Below, in pieces: positions 1-9,736 of a stretch of DNA of 64,000 nt. The stretch's first letter is position 1. Each line of letters begins with the position of its first letter. The notes below the pieces were generated by a model that saw nothing but the letters and a program-made list of their open reading frames with translations, made no database searches and was not told the DNA's origin. This stretch comes from Corticimicrobacter populi (GTDB lineage: Bacteria > Pseudomonadota > Gammaproteobacteria > Burkholderiales > Burkholderiaceae_B): positions 93,643 to 157,642 of the forward strand of contig NZ_QETA01000008.1 of the NCBI RefSeq assembly GCF_003123725.1. Direction: 5' to 3'. Both the position numbers and the translations under genes were made by a program.

Positions 1-165
1 CAGCACGGCCAGCGCAGCACTCCAGGGTGCTACCCGACCAGCCATGCCATAGAAGTTCTGTGGCGCGGCGAAATGGAACAATCGCATACGCCGTACCGGG
101 CGGCTGTCCGTGGCATCGGCCATGGCCGAAGGGGCCAGGGAAGAAATGGAGGCTTGCGGATTCAT
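1..165 (-). CDS. ccmC: CcmC, haem exporter subunit (partial, N-terminus only)
   Basis: Only the first 55 codons are in the window; the gene runs off the left edge. The N-terminus ends in a run (HFAAPQNFYGMAGRVAPW) resembling the start of CcmC, the membrane protein that with CcmA and CcmB loads haem onto CcmE during c-type cytochrome maturation. The ATG lies 2 nt after the ccmB stop, so it is the third gene of a tight ccmA-ccmB-ccmC operon. Family assignment rests mostly on this context because so little of the protein is visible. Confidence 0.75.
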   Translation of the reverse strand, partial: MNPQASISSLAPSAMADATDSRPVRRMRLFHFAAPQNFYGMAGRVAPWSAALAVL

Positions 166-167
166 TT

Positions 168-887
168 TCAGGACTCCATGGCAATATTCAGGGAAGCGGC
201 GCAGGCCCAGGGGGCCAGTGCCAGCGTTGCCGCGCAGATACCGCCCAGCAGCAGCAGATGCGCACGCGCGCCCACGCCGGAAAGCACCGCTTCGACGGCT
301 CCCGCACCAAAGATCAGGACGGGGATATACAGCGGCAGCACCAACAGCCCCAACAGCATGCCGCCATTGCGCAGGCCCAGCGTCAGCGCCGCACCAATCG
401 CACCCAGCATGGCCAGCACCGGCGTACCCAGCAGCAACCCGCCCAGCAGTGCCGGCCAGGCATTGGCCGGCAACTGGAACCAGAGCGCCAGCAAAGGGGC
501 CGCCAGGATCACTGGCAGGCAGGCACCCAGCCAGAAAGCCAGCAACTTGGCCATCACCCAAAGCACAGCTGGCTCACCCGACAGCGACAATTGTTCGAGT
601 GTGCCGTTGTCATGATCCTGAGCGAACAACCGCGGCAGTGACAGCAGCACCGACAGCAGGGCGGCCACCCAGATCACGCCGGGGCCAATGGCGACCAGCC
701 GGGCAGGGTCCGCCCCGATGCCCAGCGGAAAAAGGCTGGCCACCACGACCAGAAAACCCAGGGTCGTGACGGCATCCATACGATTGCGCCAGACCAGCAA
801 CAGGTCGCGCTGCAGCACAGCACGGAACAGCCCGCCGTAAGTGTTGCTGCCAGCCTGCATCGCAGGGAAGTCCAGCGCCTGTTTCAT
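168..887 (-). CDS. ccmB: CcmB, ABC-type haem export permease
   Basis: 239-aa very hydrophobic protein with about six predicted membrane segments, the usual size for CcmB. In the family it is the permease partner of CcmA in system I cytochrome c maturation. The N-terminal stretch (RDLLLVWRNRMD) and the internal motif FAQDHDNGTLEQL are typical of CcmB. I chose the ATG at 887 because it overlaps the ccmA stop as ATGA; a longer reading is possible but has no support. The downstream torC, napB and napC products need covalent haem, so this operon's location is functionally sensible. Confidence 0.93.
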   Translation of the reverse strand: MKQALDFPAMQAGSNTYGGLFRAVLQRDLLLVWRNRMDAVTTLGFLVVVASLFPLGIGADPARLVAIGPGVIWVAALLSVLLSLPRLFAQDHDNGTLEQLSLSGEPAVLWVMAKLLAFWLGACLPVILAAPLLALWFQLPANAWPALLGGLLLGTPVLAMLGAIGAALTLGLRNGGMLLGLLVLPLYIPVLIFGAGAVEAVLSGVGARAHLLLLGGICAATLALAPWACAASLNIAMES

Positions 888-1510
888 GCGTAGTCTCCCA
901 GGTCGAGACTGGCGATGGCCTGACTGAAAGGAGCATCCTGGTGCGTGGTCAGCACCGTCGTGCCGCCCCGGGCGCAATGCGCCTGCACGGCCTGCGCCAC
1001 GCGCTCGACAGCATCCACGTCCAGCGCGGCAAACGGCTCGTCCAGCAACCACAAGGGACGCTGCGCGGACAGGAACAAACGCGCCAGACTGGCACGCCGC
1101 CGCTGTCCCTGCGACAGCATGCGCAACGGCATATCCATTTCCCTCGTCAGGCCAACCTGCTCGAGTGCGACATACAGGTTGCGGTCGGATTGTGGCTCTC
1201 CTGCGCAGGCACAGGCCCAGCGCAGGTTCTCACAGGGACTGAGCAACTCATGGGCGGCGGCAGCGTGACCGAGGTAGAACAGACAGCGGCGAAAACCATC
1301 GCGGTCCGCCTCGACCGGCCGCCCGGCCCACTCTATCGAGCCACTTTCCGGTGCTGCCAGGCCAGCCAAGATACGCAGCAGACTGCTCTTGCCCGCACCA
1401 TTGCCGCCAGCCACACGCAGGATCATCCCAGCCTCAGCCTGCAGCGTCAGTCCGCTGAACAGCAGACGATCGCCTTTGAGGCATCCGAGGTTATGTGTTT
1501 TCAGTGTCAT
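884..1510 (-). CDS. ccmA: CcmA, ABC transporter ATPase for haem export
   Basis: 208-aa ABC ATPase. Walker A is GGNGAGKSS near residue 35, the signature region is LSQGQRRRASLAR, and Walker B is LWLLDEPFAALD. The LSQGQ(R/K)RR form of the signature is characteristic of CcmA. It pairs with CcmB to power a step of cytochrome c maturation at the cytoplasmic membrane. The start is set at the ATG giving MTLKTHNLGC; a reading 20 codons longer is possible but lacks family similarity. The gene heads the ccmABC unit and is divergent from torE. Confidence 0.93.
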   Translation of the reverse strand: MTLKTHNLGCLKGDRLLFSGLTLQAEAGMILRVAGGNGAGKSSLLRILAGLAAPESGSIEWAGRPVEADRDGFRRCLFYLGHAAAAHELLSPCENLRWACACAGEPQSDRNLYVALEQVGLTREMDMPLRMLSQGQRRRASLARLFLSAQRPLWLLDEPFAALDVDAVERVAQAVQAHCARGGTTVLTTHQDAPFSQAIASLDLGDYA

Positions 1511-1653
1511 TGCGGGCTCTGGGGACGAACATCCATACGTCAAGTTGTACCACTCCCGCCTCTCTTTCAAATTTGTCCGCGATCAATGACTGAAGCAATA
1601 AAGAAGCCGAAGCATAAATGGTTTTTTGCTGAAAATTCATCGACGTAAACCGC

Positions 1654-1702
1654 CATTAACCATTTCATATCTGGCATTAACAATACCCCGACCACGATTA
1701 AC
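1654..1702 (+). promoter_or_regulatory. Three ATTAAC heptamers at exact 21-bp spacing, candidate tor operator
   Basis: CATTAAC occurs at 1654-1660 and 1675-1681, and GATTAAC at 1696-1702, so the repeats sit two helical turns apart on the same face. Between the first two lies ATTTCATAT, which resembles the second half of the TorR box known in E. coli (CTGTTCATAT). The array lies in the 272-bp gap between divergent ccmA and torE. Binding by a TorR-like regulator is inferred; no torR or torS is in the window. The rest of the 1511-1782 gap is AT-rich with no gene that I can support. Confidence 0.45.
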
Positions 1703-1782
1703 AGCCTATCAACAGAATACGAATATGGCGCCATGCGGCAACTGCGGACAGCAAGGTCCAATCAAGAAATAGCGAGAACGAT

Positions 1783-2016
1783 ATGCATCACGACCCATCA
1801 CAATCGCCGGAGGATCCTGCCGGCACAAAACTGGCTGACAGGCATCCTGCTCAGGACACGCATCCGGTTCCGGATACCCGTACGGGCCGTCGCGAATGGA
1901 GGTGTTTTCTCATGCTGGCCTGTGTTGGCTTGCCGCTTCTCATGGTTGTTGCCATCGCTGCCTATGGCTTTGTTGTCTGGATGCTGCAAATCTTTTTCTT
2001 CGGCCCTCCCAAATAA
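1783..2016 (+). CDS. torE: TorE/NapE-family small membrane protein
   Basis: 77-aa protein with a hydrophilic, Pro/Asp-rich N-terminus of about 37 residues, one membrane segment, and the ending VVWMLQIFFFGPPK. The RRE...F...YGFVVWM...FGPP pattern is the NapE/TorE family signature. These short proteins accompany nap and tor operons; their role is not firmly established. Here it is the first gene of the tor operon, 77 nt ahead of torC, and not attached to nap. The long N-terminal extension before RREW is unusual for such a small family. The ribosome binding site is weak. Confidence 0.75.
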   Translation: MHHDPSQSPEDPAGTKLADRHPAQDTHPVPDTRTGRREWRCFLMLACVGLPLLMVVAIAAYGFVVWMLQIFFFGPPK

Positions 2017-2093
2017 CTTCTGCAGTGTGTGCCGAATATTGATTTGGGTGGCTTTCAGGCCAGGCAAGCCCTTCTGTTCGTAGTAGATCTGCC

Positions 2094-3278
2094 ATGAAAA
2101 AATTACTGAATTTTCTGCATCAACTGTTCCTTCGTCCTTCGACCAGGATTGGTCTGGGCATTTTGGTCACGGGTGGTTTTCTGGCTGGCATCCTCAGCTG
2201 GCAAGGCTTTAATACCGCCCTCAAAGCCACCAATGAAGAAGCGTTCTGCATCAGTTGTCACACCATGCATGACAACTCCTTGCAGGAACTCAAAAACACT
2301 GTGCACTGGAGCAATCGCTCCGGGGTTCGTGCGTATTGTGCGGACTGCCACGTTCCGCATGACTTCACAGACAAAATTGCACGCAAGATTCAAGCCAGTC
2401 GCGAAGTGCTGTCCCAGATACTCGGCGATATCGATACACGCGAGCAATTCCTGGATCACCGTATCGTGCTGGCACAGCGAGAGTGGGCACGCTTCGAAGC
2501 CAACGGATCCAAGGAGTGCCGGTCCTGTCACGACTACGACGACATGGACTTCGAAAAAATGAAGCCTGCAGCTCGAGAAATCATGCGTGGTGCCGCTGAA
2601 CGTGATCAAAGTTGCGTCAGTTGTCATAGAGGTATCGCTCATGAACTGCCAGACGTGAAAGGTGGCCACAATCCGGCATTCGATCCCTTGCGCTCGGCAG
2701 CATCCAGCCAGAGCGTCCAGTCCGGGCAGACCTACTACCTGGCAGCGCCCCAGGAACTTTATGCCGAAGAAACCCTGGAGCGAAAAATCGGCCACATCGA
2801 GATGGCCACGGCGGTCAAGGTCCTTGAAACCAAGGGAGATGCCCAGCGTGTGGAATTGCTCCTATGGCGCAAGAACAAGGGCTACGGTCGCGTGTGGTAC
2901 AGCCAGTTCGGCCTGAACATCACCAATGCCATCCTGGAAAAAGAAGTCTCGCGTGACGCACAGACCATCAACGTGCTCGACAGCAGGGAAGATGCGCTGA
3001 CCGGTCTGGAATGGCAGCAGGTCCAGGTCGCTGGCTGGATCCCAAAGAACAACCTGATCGACAGCCAGGAACCGATCTGGAGCATCGCGCGCAGCACATA
3101 CAACACCAGTTGCAGCGTCTGCCATCGCCAACCCCAGGAAGCACACTTCGATGCCAATACCTGGCCTGGCATGTTCAACGGCATGGTGGGATTCACCAAC
3201 CTGGACAACGAAACGGCCAAGGTCATTCTCAAGTACCTGCAAAACCATTCTTCCGATTTCAGCAACGCAACGCACTAG
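2094..3278 (+). CDS. torC: TorC, pentahaem c-type cytochrome for TMAO reductase
   Basis: 394 aa, close to the usual length. It has an N-terminal membrane anchor (about residues 18-40), then a NapC/NirT-like tetrahaem domain with CISCH, CADCH, CRSCH and CVSCH. A C-terminal domain carries a fifth site, CSVCH, near residue 343. The fifth haem separates TorC from NapC. In the family it takes electrons from menaquinol and passes them to periplasmic TorA. It lies between torE and torA, and the upstream ccm operon supplies haem attachment. The ribosome binding site before the ATG is poor, so translation may be coupled or weak. Confidence 0.93.
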   Translation: MKKLLNFLHQLFLRPSTRIGLGILVTGGFLAGILSWQGFNTALKATNEEAFCISCHTMHDNSLQELKNTVHWSNRSGVRAYCADCHVPHDFTDKIARKIQASREVLSQILGDIDTREQFLDHRIVLAQREWARFEANGSKECRSCHDYDDMDFEKMKPAAREIMRGAAERDQSCVSCHRGIAHELPDVKGGHNPAFDPLRSAASSQSVQSGQTYYLAAPQELYAEETLERKIGHIEMATAVKVLETKGDAQRVELLLWRKNKGYGRVWYSQFGLNITNAILEKEVSRDAQTINVLDSREDALTGLEWQQVQVAGWIPKNNLIDSQEPIWSIARSTYNTSCSVCHRQPQEAHFDANTWPGMFNGMVGFTNLDNETAKVILKYLQNHSSDFSNATH

Positions 3279-3335
3279 GCAAGCCACTGCGGCATGTTCG
3301 GGCATGCCGCAGTTCCGCAAAGCAAGGAGAGCAGT

Positions 3336-5846
3336 ATGAAATATTCACGGCGAGGCTTCCTCAAGGCAATGACGTTGCTGTCAAGCAGCACATTAGCCGC
3401 CCCCGGCCTGCTGGTAGCCAGGGAAATGGCGCAGACGGTGCCGCCTGTACCGGACATGTCCGATGACTTTCACTCCTGGAAAGTCACTGGCTCACACTTC
3501 GGCGCAATGCGCGCACGTGTATCCGGCGACCGGGTACAGGAAATCAGGCCTTTTGAGTTCGACAAGCATCCCACCGAAATGCTGAAGGGCATGATCGGCA
3601 TGATCTACAGCCCTTCGAGGGTACGCTATCCGATGGTCCGCCTGGACTGGTACCGCAAGCGCCATCTCAGCGACACCAGCCAACGAGGCGACAATCGCTT
3701 TGTCCGCGTCAGCTGGGACGAGGCACTGGACCTGTTCTACGAGGAGCTTGAGCGTATCCAGCAGGAATACGGCCCCTGGGCACTCCATACCGGCGGTGGT
3801 GGCTGGCGCTCGGTCGGCCAGATGCACAGCTGTGTCAACCATATGCTGCGCGGCATAGGCATGCATGGACGCGCTGTCGCTACGGTGGGCGATTATTCGA
3901 CAGGTGCCGGACAGGTGATCCTGCCCTACGTACTGGGCTCCACCGAGGTGTATACGCAAGGTACCTCGTGGGATGTCATCCTGAACGAGAGCAAGTTGAT
4001 CATCTTCTGGGCGAACGACCCTGTCAAAAACCTGCAGGTAGGCTGGAACACCGAAACCCACGAGACCTACACCTATTTCGAACAGCTCAAGCAGAAAATC
4101 GCTGACAAACAGATCCGGGTGATCTGTATGGATCCCGTCAAAAGCAAGACCCAGAAATACCTGGATGCGGAACACCAGCCCGTCAACCCGATGACGGACG
4201 TTGCATTGATGCTGGCTATTGCCCATACCCTGGTCAAGGAGTCGCTGTACGACGAACAATTCCTGGAAACCTACACCGTGGGTTTCGAGCGCTTTCTGCC
4301 TTATCTGGAAGGCAAGACCGAAGATATGGTGGAAAAAACGCCGGAATGGGCCGAGGCCATTTGCGGCGTGCCGGCAGATCGCATCCGTGAACTGGCACGA
4401 CTGATGGCCGGCAACCGCACCCAGTTGATCTTCGGCTGGGCAGTCCAGCGCCAGCAACACGGCGAGCAACCATACTGGATGGGCGCGGTACTGGCGGCCA
4501 TGCTAGGCCAGATCGGCCTGCCAGGCGGTGGCATCAGCTATTCACACCACTACAGCTCGGTGGGCGAACCCTCGTCCGGTGCTGCCATGCCAGGTTCGTT
4601 CCCTCTTAACCTGGACCCGGGGCAGAAACCCAAATACGACAACACGGACTACAAGGGCTACAGCTCCGTGCTGCCGATCGCCCGCGTGGTCGATGCCCTG
4701 CTGGAACCCGGCAGCGTGATTGACTTCAATGGTTCCAAAGTGACATTGCCTCCCTACAAGATGGCTATTTTCAGCGGCTGCAACCAATGGCATCGTCACC
4801 CCCAGCGCAACCGGATGAAAGAGGCCTGGCAAAAACTGGAAACCGTGGTCGCCATCGACTACAACTGGACAGCAACCTGCCGCTTCGCCGATATCGTGCT
4901 GCCAGCCTGCACGACTTTTGAACGCAACGATCTGGACGCCTACGGCTCGTACAGCAATCGCGGCGTCATCGCCATGCACAAGCTGATCGATCCTTTGTTC
5001 AACTCGCGCTCCGACTTCGACATTTTTCGTGGTCTGACGCGTCGCTTTGACCGCGAAGCAGAATACACGCGCGGCATGAACGAAATGCAATGGGTCGAAA
5101 GTCTGTACGAAAGCTGCCGCCAGGAGAATAACCAGAAAGGTTTCGACATGCCGCCTTTCGCGGATTTCTGGAAAACAGGCTACGTTCTGTTTCCAAAGGG
5201 CAAGCCGGAAGTCCGCCATGCCGGCTTTCGCGACGATGCCGAAGTCAATGCACTCGGTACGCCTTCGGGCTTCATAGAAATTTTCAGCCGCAAGATAGAC
5301 CGCTACGGCTACGAAGACTGCAAGGGCCATCCTGTCTGGATGGAAAAGACAGAGCGCTCGCATGGCGGCCCGGGTTCTGACCGCTATCCGCTCTGGATGC
5401 AATCCGTCCACCCCGACAAACGTCTGCATTCGCAACTGTGCGAATCCGAACCTTTGCGCGCCACATACGCCATTCAGGGGCGCGAACCTGTATTCATCAG
5501 CCCGCAGGATGCTGCCGCGCGGGGGATCCGTCATGGCGACCTGGTACGCGTCTTCAATGATCGAGGGCAGTTACTGGCCGGCGCACACGTGTCGGCAGAC
5601 TTTCCCTCAGGCGTGGTGCGCATTCAGGAAGGCGCCTGGTATGGCCCGACAGGTCCGGAAATCGGCGCACTGGATACTTACGGCGATCCCAATACGCTGA
5701 CGCTGGACGTAGGCACCTCGCGCCTGGCACAAGCCACCAGCGCCAACACATGCCTGGTGGAGATAGAACGGTTCACGGGACCGGTGCCACGTGTCACATC
5801 CTTTGGTGGGCCGATTGAAGTGGATACACAAGGACGGGAGATCTGA
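3336..5846 (+). CDS. torA: TorA, periplasmic trimethylamine-N-oxide reductase
   Basis: 836-aa molybdopterin oxidoreductase of the DMSO reductase family. The N-terminus has a Tat signal (SRRGFLK) and a hydrophobic stretch ending near VAREMAQ. The motif [11 protein letters not shown] near residue 188 carries the serine known as the molybdenum ligand in TMAO/DMSO/biotin-sulfoxide reductases. No N-terminal Fe-S cysteine motif is present, as expected for TorA and unlike NapA. The start at 3336 has the ribosome binding site AAGGAGA six bases upstream; a 14-codon longer reading would put residues before the Tat motif without a better site. It is the catalytic subunit, receiving electrons from TorC. 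Confidence 0.93.
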   Translation: MKYSRRGFLKAMTLLSSSTLAAPGLLVAREMAQTVPPVPDMSDDFHSWKVTGSHFGAMRARVSGDRVQEIRPFEFDKHPTEMLKGMIGMIYSPSRVRYPMVRLDWYRKRHLSDTSQRGDNRFVRVSWDEALDLFYEELERIQQEYGPWALHTGGGGWRSVGQMHSCVNHMLRGIGMHGRAVATVGDYSTGAGQVILPYVLGSTEVYTQGTSWDVILNESKLIIFWANDPVKNLQVGWNTETHETYTYFEQLKQKIADKQIRVICMDPVKSKTQKYLDAEHQPVNPMTDVALMLAIAHTLVKESLYDEQFLETYTVGFERFLPYLEGKTEDMVEKTPEWAEAICGVPADRIRELARLMAGNRTQLIFGWAVQRQQHGEQPYWMGAVLAAMLGQIGLPGGGISYSHHYSSVGEPSSGAAMPGSFPLNLDPGQKPKYDNTDYKGYSSVLPIARVVDALLEPGSVIDFNGSKVTLPPYKMAIFSGCNQWHRHPQRNRMKEAWQKLETVVAIDYNWTATCRFADIVLPACTTFERNDLDAYGSYSNRGVIAMHKLIDPLFNSRSDFDIFRGLTRRFDREAEYTRGMNEMQWVESLYESCRQENNQKGFDMPPFADFWKTGYVLFPKGKPEVRHAGFRDDAEVNALGTPSGFIEIFSRKIDRYGYEDCKGHPVWMEKTERSHGGPGSDRYPLWMQSVHPDKRLHSQLCESEPLRATYAIQGREPVFISPQDAAARGIRHGDLVRVFNDRGQLLAGAHVSADFPSGVVRIQEGAWYGPTGPEIGALDTYGDPNTLTLDVGTSRLAQATSANTCLVEIERFTGPVPRVTSFGGPIEVDTQGREI

Positions 5847-5847
5847 C

Positions 5848-6552
5848 ATGTCACATCCGTTGTCCCTCCCCAGCCTCGCTCTGGATGAGTGGCATGCCGT
5901 GGCAACACAGCGTGCCCGGATATACAGCTGGTTTTCGGGCTTGTATGCCGCTGAACTGACCCAGGCGCACTTCGACACCCTGCAGACCGGCTCGGCCGCC
6001 TCTTTGTGCGACAGCCTGGCAGCTGCAGGACTGACCGGAGAAGTCGCGCGTCTGCGCGCCGCCATGACAGCATGGCACAACCTGCCGCTGGCCAGGCTGG
6101 AACTGGCTGCCGATTTTGCCCAGATGTTCCTGTTGAGCGCCCGGGACGGTGCGCCGCCTTATGCTTCCTGCTACGATGACGCCGCGCCACAGCTCTATGG
6201 TCAGGCCGAAACCCGTATGCGCAGCTTCCTGGAGCACTCTGCCCTGGCAGTAGATGCCCGGTTTCGCGAACCTGCAGACCATCTGGCAGTTTGTCTGGCC
6301 ATGATGCACTATCAGTTGATACAGCCACTGACCGATACAGACAATGCAGTGGCTGCATCTGCACATCAACAGGCAGGCAGCCTTGAAACCTATTTACTGG
6401 GATGGCTGCCAGCCTTCGAACAACGTAGCCAGTCATGCGCGACAGAGCTGGATTTTTATCCTGCTCTCGCCACCCTGCTGCTGGCTTTCGTACGCCAGGA
6501 CCACGCCTTCCTGCGCGACATCGCGGACGACGCCGCACAGGAACGAGTCTGA
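5848..6552 (+). CDS. torD: TorD, TorA-specific molybdoenzyme chaperone
   Basis: 234-aa all-helical protein of the TorD/DmsD/NarJ family. It includes RARIYSWFSGLYAAEL near the N-terminus and GAPPYASCYDD in the middle, the aromatic/Tyr-rich core motif of the family. TorD binds the TorA signal peptide and apoenzyme in the cytoplasm until the molybdenum cofactor is inserted. The ATG at 5848 lies 1 nt after the torA stop with GGACGGGAG upstream; the alternative start 19 codons earlier falls inside torA. The gene ends 15 nt from the convergent napC stop. Confidence 0.9.
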   Translation: MSHPLSLPSLALDEWHAVATQRARIYSWFSGLYAAELTQAHFDTLQTGSAASLCDSLAAAGLTGEVARLRAAMTAWHNLPLARLELAADFAQMFLLSARDGAPPYASCYDDAAPQLYGQAETRMRSFLEHSALAVDARFREPADHLAVCLAMMHYQLIQPLTDTDNAVAASAHQQAGSLETYLLGWLPAFEQRSQSCATELDFYPALATLLLAFVRQDHAFLRDIADDAAQERV

Positions 6553-6567
6553 CGCGAGCCGCCCTTC

Positions 6568-7212
6568 TTACTCGGCCCGCCTTGACGACGCATCATGAAA
6601 GACCCCGGCAGGCACGGCATCCGGCCGCGCCGCGCCGACACCCTGGTCGATCTGCGGCAAAGAGTGCGCGATACCCTTGTGGCAATCGATGCAGGTCTTG
6701 CCTTCCTCGACCAGTCCCTGCTGGTGCGTTTCGGCAGCACGCCGGCCCTGCTGGGAAAAGTCGAAATGATCGGCCTTGTGGCAACTGCGACAGTTCTGCG
6801 AGTCACGGGCCTTCATCCGCGCCCATTCCCGTTCGGCCATGGCCTGGCGCCGTTCATTGAATTTCTCCGGTGTATCGGCGCTGCCCAGGATGGTCTGCAG
6901 CACGTCGTTGTAGGCCTCCAGCTTGCGCAGCATCTTGGGCCCCCACTCCTTGGGCACGTGGCAATCGGCGCAAGTCGCGCGCACGCCGGAGGCATTCTGG
7001 TAGTGGATGGAGTTGCGATACTCCACATAGACGTTGTCGCTCATCTCGTGGCACGAAATACAGAAGGCTTCGGTATTGGTCGCCTCCAGACCCGCATTGA
7101 AACCGACCCAGGCCAGCACGCCCAGCACGAAGCTGATGCTGACCACGCCGATTGTCTTGCGGCGCTGGCTGACCCACTGCTTCAGGCGTGCCCATTTGCC
7201 GTTGTTTGCCAT
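6568..7212 (-). CDS. napC: NapC, membrane tetrahaem quinol dehydrogenase
   Basis: 214 aa with one N-terminal membrane helix (about residues 20-40) and four haem motifs: CISCH, CADCH, CRSCH and CIDCH. In the NapC/NirT family it oxidises membrane quinol and reduces NapB. It resembles the first two thirds of the neighbouring TorC (for example NTEAFCISCHEM against NEEAFCISCHTM), so the two cytochromes are paralogous. It is the last gene of napDAGHBC, 31 nt after napB with AAGGAGCAGAGAAC before the ATG. The tail after the last haem is short and rich in Ala and Arg. Confidence 0.93.
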   Translation of the reverse strand: MANNGKWARLKQWVSQRRKTIGVVSISFVLGVLAWVGFNAGLEATNTEAFCISCHEMSDNVYVEYRNSIHYQNASGVRATCADCHVPKEWGPKMLRKLEAYNDVLQTILGSADTPEKFNERRQAMAEREWARMKARDSQNCRSCHKADHFDFSQQGRRAAETHQQGLVEEGKTCIDCHKGIAHSLPQIDQGVGAARPDAVPAGVFHDASSRRAE

Positions 7213-7243
7213 GTTCTCTGCTCCTTGATCCTGTCCGCCGTGC

Positions 7244-7702
7244 TCAGCGCAACCCGCCAGCGCGTTCGAAGGTGTTTTCGATCAGCGGCTTGGCATCGGT
7301 CTGGGGAACATGGCACTGCACACAGAAGTACCGGCGCGGCGAAATGTTGGCCAACTCGCCACCGTCGCGATCCTTGAAGTGCGTCAGGCTGACCTTGGTC
7401 GCACCGGTCTCGCTGTAGCGGCTCCAGGAGTGGCAATCCATGCAGCGGTTGAAATTCAGGCTGATCTCATAGCCATCGATCTTGTGCGGCACCATCGGCG
7501 GCTGCTGCACATAATTGCGGGGAATCGACTGGCCGTCCGGCATGTTCCGGAAGCTCCCGGACTTGAATTCATCGGGCTCGGACACGTCCGCGCCACGCAG
7601 GCCCTTGACAGCTTCTTCTGCCAGGGAAGTGACGCTGTGCGCGCCCAGGGCCAACGTGGCCGCCAGCAGGACACCCAGGGACAGTTTGCGAGGTTTCATC
7701 AT
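7244..7702 (-). CDS. napB: NapB, periplasmic dihaem cytochrome c of nitrate reductase
   Basis: 152-aa secreted protein with a signal peptide ending near SLAEE and two haem sites, CMDCH and CVQCH. The run PPMVPHKIDGY precedes the first haem and RRYFCVQCHVPQ covers the second, both typical of NapB. It forms the small subunit of the NapAB complex and takes electrons from NapC. The first of two consecutive ATGs (7702) overlaps the napH stop as ATGA, with GGAG 5 nt upstream; the second ATG (7699) would also be spaced acceptably, so the start is uncertain by one codon. Confidence 0.93.
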   Translation of the reverse strand: MMKPRKLSLGVLLAATLALGAHSVTSLAEEAVKGLRGADVSEPDEFKSGSFRNMPDGQSIPRNYVQQPPMVPHKIDGYEISLNFNRCMDCHSWSRYSETGATKVSLTHFKDRDGGELANISPRRYFCVQCHVPQTDAKPLIENTFERAGGLR

Positions 7703-8718
7703 GATTGCTCCGGAATGCTCCGCGGCGACCGGGCGGAACTGCCCTTGGCCGCAACGCGGTGAGGAAGGGGATAGACCGTCCTGTCGAACCGGGAAGACAG
7801 GCGGAATACGTTTTTGGCACAGACGTCGATGCAGCGCCCACAGGTCGTGCAATCGCCATCCAGAATCACGGCATGCTCCTGGCCCGCTGCCTTGAGCGCG
7901 GGGCGGATCACCTGCATCTCCGGGCAAACCGCAAAGCAGTCCATACAGTCATCGCAATCGGCGCGCCTGTCTGCCTTGATGCGCAGCAGTCCGACCCGAC
8001 CCAGCGCACCGTAGAAGGCCCCCTGCGGGCAGAGATGGCCGCACCAGCCATGGTGGGCGATGAACAGGTCATACAGAAACACGCCGATCACGATGCCCCA
8101 GGCCAGCCCGAACCCAAAGATCAGGCTGCGATGCAGCATCGACACAGGATTGACCCACTCCCAGGCCAGGCTACCTGTGACCGCAGCAGCCAGCAGGATG
8201 AACAGCAACAGCCAGTAGCGGGTCGAAGCCGCCGGGGCCTTGTTGCCCTTGATACCGAGACGCGGTCGCAGCCAGGCCGCCAGATCGGTCACCATATTCA
8301 TCGGACAGACCCAGGAGCAAAACAGCCTGCCCCCCAGCAGCATGTAGAAGGCCAGTACGATGCCGCCACCGATCAGCGCCTCGCGATACGGCCAGTGTCC
8401 GGCCGCCAGGGATTGCAACAGCACGAACGGGTCTGCCAGCGGCACGGTATCGAGCACGAGGCTGGCACTCAGATTACCCTTGAGCAGCCACAGGCCGAAC
8501 CAGGGACCGGCCAGAAACAGGCCCAGCGTCACGACCTGACTCAGGCGGCGCAGCAACAACCAGCGGTGGGCTCGCCACCAACCCTTGGTTTCGATGGCCT
8601 CCTGACCAGGGTACTTGCCACCACGCTTGCCGCTGGCCGGAGCAGGCACTCGACGTGCGTCGACACGAGCGGCAGGCGCTGCGGATTTTGGCAGATCGGG
8701 CATGACTGGCTGACTCAT
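7699..8718 (-). CDS. napH: NapH, membrane ferredoxin-type quinol dehydrogenase subunit
   Basis: 339 aa. A roughly 50-residue hydrophilic N-terminus precedes several membrane helices. Cys-rich motifs CSWVCP and CGHLCP face the membrane domain, and two 4Fe-4S motifs lie near the C-terminus ([12 protein letters not shown] and [11 protein letters not shown]). This is the NapH architecture; with NapG it forms a quinol-oxidising route feeding NapB and NapA. I prefer the ATG at 8718, which overlaps the napG stop as ATGA, over an in-frame GTG at 8727. The N-terminal extension is rich in Pro, Ala and Arg and longer than I expect for the family. Confidence 0.92.
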   Translation of the reverse strand: MSQPVMPDLPKSAAPAARVDARRVPAPASGKRGGKYPGQEAIETKGWWRAHRWLLLRRLSQVVTLGLFLAGPWFGLWLLKGNLSASLVLDTVPLADPFVLLQSLAAGHWPYREALIGGGIVLAFYMLLGGRLFCSWVCPMNMVTDLAAWLRPRLGIKGNKAPAASTRYWLLLFILLAAAVTGSLAWEWVNPVSMLHRSLIFGFGLAWGIVIGVFLYDLFIAHHGWCGHLCPQGAFYGALGRVGLLRIKADRRADCDDCMDCFAVCPEMQVIRPALKAAGQEHAVILDGDCTTCGRCIDVCAKNVFRLSSRFDRTVYPLPHRVAAKGSSARSPRSIPEQS

Positions 8719-9725
8719 GGTGCCCACCTTGAATTCAGGCCCTGGCCGCTGAACGGCTTGACCGGATCGGCCCGCCCCGTGCCCGAGGCACTGGACACAT
8801 CGGCCGGTGCTGCACTATGAACGGCTGGCGCAGCGGGCGAGGACTGTGACACACCTGCAGCGGCCTCCGGCACTCGGGCCGGCACCACGCTTTCCGCCCC
8901 GGAAGCGGGCAAGGGTGCCGTATTGCTGCCGGGCGGCTGATCGAGTCCGCGCACGGGCAGCTCGATCTGTTCGCCGATCAGTGACTTGCCAGCCGCCTCG
9001 CGCTCCTCCCAGCCTCGCCGATAGTGCTCGGCACGCGAGCCCTGTGCCAGCCGCGTCGGCAGCACCTTGATGGCCGCCTCGCCAGGCAAAACACAGGCTT
9101 TCTCGCACTTGCCACAGCCGGTACAGGCATCGGAATGCACGGTCGGCAGCAACATCGCGTGCCGATCCGAGCGCGGGTTGTGAATGGTTTCCAGCGTGAT
9201 CGCCTTGTCGATCAGCGGACAGACCCGATAGCACACATCGCAACGCAGCCCCAGGTAATTGAGGCAGTTCTCCTGGTCAATCAACACGGCCAGCCCCATC
9301 TCGGACTGATCGATATCGGTCAGGCCACGATCGAGCGCACCGGTCGGACAAGCCTCCACACAGGGGATATCCGGGCACATCTCACAGGGAATATCGCGGG
9401 CGATGAAGTAGGGCGTACCGGTGGCGACGTGATCGCCCAGCTCGGCCAGCACCAGCGTATCGAACGGGCAGGCCCGCACGCACAGGCCGCAACGCACGCA
9501 GGCCGACAGGAAATCCTCTTCCGGCAACGCACCGGGCGGACGCAAGGCCGTCGCAGGCAAGGCCCGCGACTGGGTCGAGTACAGCCCGACCCCCAGCGAC
9601 AGCAGGCAGCCTGCCCCCGCCGCACCGGCCGCGTTCTTGATGAAGCGGCGGCGCGAGCCGGCTGCCGCACGCTCATCGGAAGCGGCGGCATCCTTGCGGG
9701 GATCGGGAGTAGGCTGCGAGACCAT
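8715..9725 (-). CDS. napG: NapG, periplasmic 4x[4Fe-4S] ferredoxin with long C-terminal tail
   Basis: 336 aa. A Tat motif (SRRRFIK, about residues 24-30) precedes four ferredoxin clusters: [43 protein letters not shown] and [12 protein letters not shown]. NapG works with NapH in electron transfer from quinol. After about residue 257 the protein continues for roughly 80 residues of Ala/Pro/Ser-rich, apparently disordered sequence that the ~230-aa NapG proteins I know lack. The ATG at 9725 lies 11 nt after the napA stop. Confidence 0.92.
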   Translation of the reverse strand: MVSQPTPDPRKDAAASDERAAAGSRRRFIKNAAGAAGAGCLLSLGVGLYSTQSRALPATALRPPGALPEEDFLSACVRCGLCVRACPFDTLVLAELGDHVATGTPYFIARDIPCEMCPDIPCVEACPTGALDRGLTDIDQSEMGLAVLIDQENCLNYLGLRCDVCYRVCPLIDKAITLETIHNPRSDRHAMLLPTVHSDACTGCGKCEKACVLPGEAAIKVLPTRLAQGSRAEHYRRGWEEREAAGKSLIGEQIELPVRGLDQPPGSNTAPLPASGAESVVPARVPEAAAGVSQSSPAAPAVHSAAPADVSSASGTGRADPVKPFSGQGLNSRWAP

Positions 9726-9736
9726 GACATTTACCC

